NCBI GenBank assembly: GCA_963682055.1
Contig: OY821742.1
Coordinates: 21,950,560-22,014,559 of the forward strand
Length of the DNA stretch: 64,000 bases
Reading direction: 5' to 3'
Source: Primula veris
Lineage: Eukaryota > Streptophyta > Magnoliopsida > Ericales > Primulaceae
A program made the position numbers and the translations under genes. Below the pieces are notes generated by a model. That model had not been told where the DNA came from. It was given only the letters and a program-made list of their open reading frames with translations, and did not search any database. Positions 56,230-64,000 of this stretch are shown in pieces; position 1 is the first letter of the stretch; every line of letters starts with the position of its first letter.

Positions 56230-58783
56230 GTTTCTTCACACCTCCACATGCCATCTAGCCACAAGGAGCCAGGGGTCGCACCGTTGGCTTGGTAATGCTA
56301 CCACACTCTCTCTTGGTGTATGCTCATCTAATTTTTTTCCCCTTTTCTTATTGTGTTTGATTGTTTTCCGTTTTCCCCTGTTACCAATTCTTTGATATGT
56401 ATATAAATTTCGTTGTACAGTAAAAACAAGCCTTTGATTGAATTAAGGTGGTTCTCAATTGATCCAATTTCTCCGTGAGGTCAGTTGGGATTTGAAAATT
56501 TAGGTTTTTGATTCTTGATGGTATTTTTTTGTGTGTGAATCTATTAGTTTAATTTATTCTTTCTGTGTTACAACAGAATATGTTTTTACACCTTAGGGTT
56601 TCTATTTTCAATAGATTTTGCTTTATATATAGTTTTATCGGGGCTTATTACAAGTGATTTGTTGATGTCAAATTCAGTTAATGTCAATCAAGCACTCAAT
56701 GATGAAATATCAAACTTCGAAAAATAATGATTTTGTCCACTTAAAAAAGGACACAGATTCATTATAGGCTCTCAATTTTTATTGTTACTGATGTTGGATT
56801 GTTGAACTTTCTTAGTCCATACAAATTTTAAGCATATAAGATATTTACTATATGTTATTGTACTTTGAATCAAAATGTTACAGTTGGTTTTTTAAATTTA
56901 TTGAATTTGCGAGTTGTGATTTTTGTTGGGATCTTTTTATACTCTTGTTAGATGAGCCGGATGCTATTTCTAGGGATTTTAATTGTAGCTCTTTACATAT
57001 TTTTTGGGTTTTCAAAGATTACTTGTCAGAATTTATAGGCTATTTATTAAATTTAGTATAGGGTACATAAGGACTAATCTTTATATATGTCGTGTTTGTT
57101 AGTTAGATCAAATTATATGTACCAAGAAGTTTAGGTAGTTTTGATGATTTTTCGACCTCTCTTCTGACTAAATTTGATGGGTAACAAATGGTTATTTCTC
57201 TAGATTGTAAACATCTTCTTATACTCAGCCCAGGAATATAGTTTAGGTGTTCTATATTTATTACTAAGCCTATCAAAGTGTAGTTGATTCTAAATATTTC
57301 TTATGCTACAAAAATGCTTAGAGTTATTTAATACTTAAGGCGATTATAATTTAACTCTAATACTTAATTTGATATTGTAGATGTCGTATTTCAGTTTTGA
57401 TCTAATTTGTGGCTTTATTTGATAGTTATTCATTCGATTTTAGTGTATGCGAATATGCGATTATCAGTATTGATATTCATTAAAGAAACTTTGTTAATGA
57501 TTCTATGATAATATATATGCATTGTGCTGCATCTTCCGACCTTGCTGTTTCAGCCAATGTTATTAGTTTTTTATTTTTGTATTTATCCGATTTTCATTCT
57601 TACATAAATATGTTAATGATCGTTACAGAAAATTTTCAAGAATAATTGTTTGGAACAAGAGCACACCAATTGTTCGGCATAAGTTCCATGACCAACTCTC
57701 AAGGTAATTATGAATATTTTCATCTTTATTTCTACCATGAGTTGAGAGAAAATAGAATGTAGAGAAAGTTGAAAGTTATAAAGTACATAATATCTCAGGT
57801 GAAAACAAAATAGAAGAAGCTGGACTTGATAAAGAGAATTAATTTAGGTTAGCCCATAGGTCTTTTAGATCACACATTTTCCTTTTTGTATGTTTTTCTA
57901 ATTAGGATCACATGTGACACAATTTTTCAGTTTTTAAAGCAATTACTGTTAACTGGTGGGTTCAGATTCCTAAAGTACACGATTATTGGTTTCAACTCTC
58001 ATGTCTATGCATTATACTTATAATTAGTATTCCGTTTATCATTTGGAGTTTTTATGTATGTAACTGCATTTATGCTTACAAGTTTTTACCATGTGCAAGA
58101 GCCAAAAAGAATCTACACATTTATATTTATTTATATATTCGACTACAAACCGTGGTGATGTTAGTGTAGGTTCTTATAGTCATTGTTATTTGTTTCATTG
58201 ACCTATTAAGAAGATGGATGACCAAAATGCTAAGTAAATACCGTAGATAACTTTGATGGTAATCTTGTTTTTTAAGAAAATATTGTTGTTTTCCACTTTT
58301 CTGAAAAAGAAACAAAAATTCTGCTGCTACCAGACCTTATGTGTGATATTTTCTTCACACTTGTGATTATCGTTGTCTTTCAGTTAGAGTAACAAAGTAA
58401 AGGTTTCAAAAGGGGACATGTTTTTAATTTTGATGCACTTTTGCTGTGCTAGTACTGCTACTACACTTCATATATAATTCTTCATAATTATGTTTACCAT
58501 TGTTCTTCATAGCAAAATGAAGGTATCAATACGAAAGATTATTTTTGAAGTAAATTCCGGTTTCAGTTCTAGTTTGAAACATGTGTTGTGATGCTTAGAG
58601 CCTTAGACCATAACTTACGTATGTTACATTGGGCATCATCGTATTGCAAAATACCTCTTCAGTCTCCTTTTGTTTATCAATATTTTTTCATGAGAAAGAC
58701 TACTACGTACTTCAGAGAAGTAGATATCATAATTCGTTATCATCGGATTTATGCTGAAATTGTCCCTTACGTTGTTGGTGCAG
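56230..58783. other. Intron-like or spacer sequence upstream of the cyclin pseudo-exons
   Basis: T-rich, typical of plant introns. Short open segments (for example around 57640-57705, ending at a caag/gtaatt donor-like site) may be decayed exons, but I could not match them to a protein. Confidence 0.3.
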
Positions 58784-59277
58784 AGTTTAAGCTGTGCCTG
58801 TTCAGATTATATGTCTCAGCAATTGGACATCAATGACAGGATGTTGGCAATTCTAATTGATTAGCTGATAGAGGTACTACGACCTACTAATCATTTATCT
58901 AAGCGGCAGCCTGTTAACTGTTTTCTTTTTGGAAGAAATCCCTTGATATAATTAAGAAGTCTTCATATTTAAAATCTCTAGTTCATTTAGAAACTTTGTT
59001 AGTAAATTCCATTACTTGCTGCTTGTTTTGTAGGTTCTGGGTTTCTAAATTATTGATGGTATTACTGTGACAGGTGAATTTACAAGTTTGCGCTAATGGA
59101 AGAGACGCTAATAGATCGGTTCTAGCTGTTGAAGCAGCGGTGAGAAAGAAACTACAGCTAGTTGGTGTCACCACTTTGCTCCTTGCTTTCAAGTATGAAA
59201 AGGTCTCTATTCATGTCGTCGAAGATCTCATTCTGATCTAAGATAAAGCTTATTGCCGACAAGATGTGTTGGATATG
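58784..59277 (+). pseudogene. Cyclin-B type gene fragment (two pseudo-exons)
   Basis: Exon-like 58784-58873, between ...gttggtgcag and gtactacg, reads DYMSQQLDINDRMLAILID then TAG (Trp in cyclins) and LIE, the start of the cyclin box. Exon-like 59074-59277, between gtgacag and gtatgtta, contains KFALMEETL in one frame, then [20 protein letters not shown] and VVEDLILI, a TAA, and DKAY..DVLDM in another. This is the B-type mitotic cyclin box, including the region that contacts the CDK. Frameshifts and stops make it non-functional. Intron positions are kept, so a genomic copy was captured or duplicated rather than an mRNA. It lies inside element D. The carrier (Mutator-like or Helitron capture, or segmental insertion) is not visible. 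Confidence 0.72.
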
Positions 59278-59879
59278 GTATGTTATTTTCCATTAAATTT
59301 GAATGGATTCCTAATTCAATAATATAAAAACCTATTGTTTTTCATTTAGTTTACTCCGCTTCTAACATATTGGTCACTTTTCTTATTGTCACTATTGTTT
59401 TTATATAGTTTTAACTAATTTTTGCTTTTTCTCTCTGTTTTTTGGTCAGGATTTGCATATTTGTACATTGATTAGAGGAGGCTTTGAAACTTGGCGATTG
59501 GAGTATGTATGTAGCAGACTATTAGGATGACTTACTGGGATTTTAGTTTTATAAGTTTAACAGTCTTTTAGTCGTTGGACTTTGAAAAATTGAGATTTTT
59601 TCCTTTTTGACTATTTTTATTCGTATTTGTTTATTTGATACTCATGAAACTTTCAGATTTGTGCAAGATTTCGTTTTGGTAGAGATGTGTTATATTGTAA
59701 TTTTGCACAAGTTGGATTTATTTACGCTATGTTTAACATTTTATTTGGTCTAATGTTTTTTATTTGCTCTTATGTTATATTATGAATACGTTTTTTTTTT
59801 CCGGTAAGTCTATATTATGAATACGTTGAATTTATGCTTCAATTGTTTTGAAAAACAAGATCGGGAAAACATCAATTAT
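59278..59879. other. Sequence downstream of the cyclin pseudo-exons
   Basis: A possible further exon at 59450-59510 (after ttggtcag) does not match cyclins. Otherwise intron-like. Confidence 0.3.
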
Positions 59880-60145
59880 GACTCATGTTGACCACTTATG
59901 ATCATCCCAACACTTTTTTGGTGTTCCGAAATGTATTCTCAAGATACACCGGAAGTAATTAATAGGAACACTTTCGTGATGTTCTGAAATTGAAACACTC
60001 AAAATGTGTTCCTATTTTAGAATTACTAACACTTTTTTAGCGTTCCAATTAACTGGCACATCACTTTTAGGTACTCTTTATTTGTATTCCAAATCTTATT
60101 AGGAACACTTAATTTCCATTTCAAAAAGGTCATTTTGGTGTAGTG
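59880..60145. mobile_element. CACTA-like MITE, right end (left end not resolved)
   Basis: The right end on the minus strand is CACTACACCAAAATGACC, a common CACTA terminus. The interior repeats aacacttttttggtgttcc-like segments in both orientations. The matching left terminus was not found, so the start is approximate. Confidence 0.38.
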
Positions 60146-60419
60146 AAATGATTTAGATGCTAAGACATGATTGTCTGTACTATTTTTCACCTATCGTCGA
60201 TTTATAAGAGCATTTTGATATTGTGGCATTGACCAGATGAGATATTTCTGGGTCAAAGGATGATGCTTGATTTATAATCGCATCGCATTTGAATTCTCTC
60301 TGAAAATATATTTTGTGATTAATCCGAAATTCATGCTACTAATGCTCACTTTGAAAGACTAGTATAATATAAAGATCATGAAATGGACTCGTAGAATTCT
60401 TGTGGACTTATCCAACCAT

Positions 60420-62950
60420 AAGACGGAACATAAATATAAATGGTTATAGTTGATGCATCGACAATATGGTCATATGATTATTGTTGTCCACAGAAATGCA
60501 GGATTTCCCAAAGTTTTAGCCCAACCATTAAGTTGATGGCTCGTGATCCGGATTATCCTAAAAAGTCTAGTCGACTTGATAATTCCTAAGAGTAAGAATC
60601 GAAATTTCGATTTGAATTACTTGAGTTTGGGAATTGAAATTGAACATCCTATCGATAATGTTCAGACCCAAATGGACTCACGGAAAGTTTGATGATGCGA
60701 CTGCAAATGATTGCACGCACTTCTTGGTCTTGCGCACCAAGATTTATATTTTCGTGTGGGGTTATGCTATTTTGCTGCATTGGTCCATTATGAGGCCCAT
60801 AGACACTCAAACACCATAAACGTACCAGCTGGTTACCGGTTATGAGCCAGAAGTCTCGTATTAACTCGTGTTTAGAGTGCTTAATTAATATTTTGATTGA
60901 GATGCTATAGTGTTCAAAATATGGACCTCTAAAGAGGACATAAATCGATTATGAATCCTCTGCCTATCATTTGATAGAGTAACCTTGGCAAGCGATCTCT
61001 TTATCGCATGACATGCAAAAGTGATATCGCTAAGACTGTTTCCCCCGTCGTTAGGGGGGATATTTGCATATTATCGTTGATAAGGAACGACGTGAAATAA
61101 CGTGGCATAACCCGCTCAGTCTTAGCTTAATCCCCAAAAGTGCACTTAGTGATAAGTAAGTGCATAGACTCCCTCAAGTCTAACTAAATGCCAGATGCAT
61201 TTAATGAATTTATGAGATGTCACGAGATCATTTATACATGCTGCAAAATGCTTGCAAGGATAGACGTCCATGTTGAACGCCGTGTTCCTGTCATAACACG
61301 TTGTTTTGGCCGAACCCGCCAAGCAAAGGACGCTGCCGTCGACCATCAGTCTGTCGTCCTTCCCAAGATATGAGAAAGTTGACGGGTTCTTAATTCGTTC
61401 GGTCCAGAGGTGGTGAACTGAAACTCGTTTGTCGCATGAGATTATAAATGATCAAGGAGATGTGTGATTTCCTCCTTATCCTGATAATCTTGAAATATCT
61501 GTCGATCATGATATTTTAGACGATATTGAAGCAAAATGAGACTATCATTAATTACTTGTTCATATATTCGGTGATAACTGATAATATGAGCAAATTATGA
61601 CAGAGAATCATGTACCGTTGCCTGAAGTCAACGTAGAATAGACTGGCCTAATGGAAACTTGCAATCCAAGTAGACTCCTTAGCGAAAGTGTGTTCAGACC
61701 TGTAGCTCCAACACCACCAATGTTAAACGAGTTCGTTTATTTGGTTATCCGTAAGGAAGAGTGATGAGAATAATGAGATTGTAGAATCCTTGCCTAGTAG
61801 CGCAAGGATTCTCTCACACTTTGGAATTGTTTACGAGATGGTTTATTTTCTCGTAATGGACATTATAACGGTCCCCTACTTTATCAGTTTAGTAGTTTCC
61901 GAAAAACTGATTGCATGCGATTGTGGTCATGGTTTTATCTCTATGGGGATTTAGACAAAGAGATATAGATAAAGGTCCATGTGTGACTTCATGTGCTCGA
62001 ATCAAGTAGTTCCTGACCACGGAACACGATCTCAATTGACTGAGACGTTCACTATATGGATTAATATAATCCGAGCGGATGTGGTATACCCGCCTAAGTG
62101 AGTACTTGATCAGTTTGGGATACTTGAACAAGTATTATGCCCTTTGCATGTTTTATTATACGATCCACTTTTGGATTTACCTTCGAAGGATTTTGGAAAG
62201 ACACGGTAGTGACTAGGCCTAATGATCGAGTCCCGTAAAGATTGAATCTAAGTCCATGATTCAGGCTACACCCAGAAGGTGTTATGACATTTTAGCTATC
62301 ATGATGCTAAGTCGTCAGATTCTCCCATGATCGTTCGATCACTAGACATTGATATAGACCTAGTCCGTACGTGATGAGACAATGAAGAGATATTGAACCA
62401 TGATGTTCATATCTAAGTACAATAAACGCATCATTGTACTTGGTCTAATATGCTAGGACGAACATCTTGTCTGCTGTGAATGATATAGCTCGACATAGCA
62501 TCACGCTAACACGCTGCAATCGAAATGGCATAAAAGACATTTTCCCATTACCTTAAGTTAATTGTGGATGAGGGCTTGTCTTATCCCATTTTGCGTCATC
62601 GAGTGTACCTAGCCTCTTCGGTACTAGAATTAACGCAACCCTTTTTTGGTTATACTGATGATGGTTATTTATCAGACCCTCATTAGGAATAAGGCGATAT
62701 CTTGGAGGTCTTGGAATGACTCCAAACGAATCACTCTTATCTACTCGTGCTCTATGAGACGATTAGAAAGTGTATATAGCTTCGAGCTAGTATTAGCCAA
62801 ATTTGAATTACATATGCTCTATCTCACGATTCATATAAAACACTTGTCATATATTGAGGACAACTTGTTATTATCGATCAAGAAAGACATGACTACATTA
62901 TGCTATTTAGCATTTATCGTTGAAATAAATCTTCACATATAAAGTTTAAG
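60420..62950 (+). pseudogene. Element D copia pol remnant (integrase end, RT, RNase H)
   Basis: Fragments in copia order and plus orientation. VWGYAILLHWSIMRP (about 60758) is the end of the integrase core. Text around 60930-61060 resembles the segment that ends in a DCHFDE/LGG-type motif. ARIDVHVERR (about 61255) precedes the RT linker. SGRMWYTRLSEYLISLGYLN (about 62075) and SGYTQKVL (about 62260) are RT C-terminal motifs. GYTDDGYLSDPH (about 62650) is the RNase H start, followed by AISWRSWNDSK. Stops and frameshifts are frequent. I found no YVDD catalytic box, and the spacing between the RT motifs suggests it is deleted. Confidence 0.72.
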
Positions 62951-62999
62951 AGCATCCCGTTGAATACTCATTCTATTCCACGTTATATTTTCTTGCATC

Positions 63000-63620
63000 C
63001 AGTCATGTGCAAGTAAGTGAAGCATCCAATCGAATGCTCATTCTCTTTATTGGAATATGAAATCCTTGCATCCAGTCGTGTGCAAATGAGGGGGAGCATC
63101 CAGGAGAATGCTTATTGCACTAATTACTACTTAGTCGAAATCCTCGCATCCTGTCGTGTGCAAGTGAGGGGAGCATCCAGTCACATGCTCATGTACTCTT
63201 TTTGTCCTTAGACCAAGGTTTTTTCCCACTGGGTTTTCCTTGGCAAGGTTTTTAGCGAGACATGTTCCCATCATATCTCACTTAAGATTTCCTAAATTAG
63301 GGAGAGTATCCTCTTGTATAATTCTTACCACTATGTACTATTTTGTCATTCGACTAGAGGTTTTTTCCCACTGGGTTTACTCTAGCAAGGTTTTGATGAG
63401 GCACATGTTTTGTTGTTGATCCCCTATCACTGCCACTCTTTTTCCTTCGATCAGAGATTTTCCCATTGGGTTTGCTCGGCAAGGTTTTGATGAGACACAC
63501 TGTTTTATGGTTAGTTACTTACATGGTATTTCGACCTATATCATTCGGCTACACAGTTTCTCCTAGGTACCAATTTTGTCCCACACTGGGTTTTCTGGCC
63601 CAAAGGTTTTTATATGTTTA
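63000..63620 (+). repeat. 3' region of element D with repeated motifs
   Basis: Three units of gcatccagtcgtgtgcaagt type (63000-63190), then four units of ttttcccactgggtttnct with gcaaggttttgatgagac (63215-63610). This series is a familiar hallmark just before the 3' LTR of many plant copia elements. Confidence 0.7.
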
Positions 63621-63689
63621 GCACTGCGAATGAACTCAACTCAGATCGACAGCATGAAGACGAAGAAATCAAGACGTCCAAATGGGAAG

Positions 63690-63915
63690 TGTTGTAGAAT
63701 ATTATTGGCCATCTTGGTCCTTACTCTATTGGGCCTATCTTGGGCTTTCCTAACATATGCAACCCTACCCTCTATTATATAAAGAGGGTCAGGGGTCTCT
63801 TGATGTATCTCTATATCACTTATTAATGAATAAAAAACCGTCTTGTTGTCTTTCTCTATATTCTCTCTATATCTACTATATACATATCTATACTGAACTA
63901 ATAAAACTCACAACA
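63690..63915 (+). repeat. Element D, 3' LTR (226 bp)
   Basis: Pairs with 54257-54507, ends ctcacaaca and is followed by GTTTT. Confidence 0.82.
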
Positions 63916-64000
63916 GTTTTTATCTTTTGAGAAAGTTTTTATGGAGTTGTTATAATATTAGGAGATTTCCGTCCACACTTGCGTTTCATATTTTTTATTT

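Larger units (their letters stand above)
54257..63915 (+). mobile_element. Element D: decayed Ty1/copia LTR retrotransposon with secondary insertions
   Basis: LTRs at 54257-54507 and 63690-63915 start TGTTGT and end AACA. The duplication GTTTT flanks both ends (54252-54256 and 63916-63920). The 5' LTR carries an extra internal duplication of about 25 bases (tctattatataaagat), which explains the length difference. A polypurine-like aaatgggaag precedes the 3' LTR. Copia integrase, RT and RNase H remnants lie at 60420-62950. The 5' interior is occupied by unrelated sequence including cyclin-B pseudo-exons, so gag and most of the integrase are missing or displaced. Confidence 0.82.

Overview
The window is nuclear DNA of a flowering plant. 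This follows from plant-type Ty3/gypsy and Ty1/copia LTR retrotransposons, Mutator-like, hAT-like and CACTA-like DNA elements, a plant mobile domain (PMD) pseudogene, plant cyclin-B pseudo-exons and A+T-rich spacers. I see no intact conventional host gene; nearly everything recognisable is transposon-derived.

Layout. 1-2783 (minus): decayed PMD-family gene running off the left edge. 3630-36016: a Mutator-like element (9-bp target duplication TTCTTTTTA) split by a nest of two related gypsy elements of the Tat type. Element A (3806-35156, minus, TSD ATTTC) sits in a minisatellite inside the Mutator-like element. Element B (16032-32833, plus, TSD GTATC) sits in the gag gene of A. 39064-39549: hAT-type MITE. 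39899-45169: element C, a non-autonomous LTR element with nearly identical 746-bp LTRs. 45204-46762: DUF4283-type pseudogene. 48534-48723: CACTA-like MITE. 49725-51014: second Mutator-like element, with a target duplication almost the same as the first. 51477-53482: ORFs of unknown origin behind a PBS-like site. 54257-63915: decayed copia element D (TSD GTTTT), whose interior carries cyclin-B pseudo-exons and a MITE end.

The most interesting system is the cargo of elements A and B. Between pol and the 3' LTR each carries about 8-9 kb of genes on the strand opposite to gag-pol. In transcription order these are five small coiled-coil genes (g1-g5), each with its own TATA box; a spliced four-exon gene (gene I) with a putative gypsy-type transposase (Transposase_28-like) domain and coiled coils; and two further ORFs (genes II and III). 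Gene order, TATA boxes, exon lengths and splice sites agree between the two diverged copies. In g1 synonymous differences outnumber replacements, which points to past selection on the protein. Tat-group elements are known to carry extra, often antisense, ORFs. A multi-promoter, intron-containing antisense gene array is more elaborate than the usual description.

Both A and B are dead as they stand. A lost its integrase through a deletion that fused pol to gene III, and carries several nonsense mutations. B has frameshifts and stops in gag, pol and gene I. Many of the stops are C-to-T or G-to-A changes, as expected for methylated, silenced transposons. All counts given here were made by eye from the sequence; no alignments or database searches were run.
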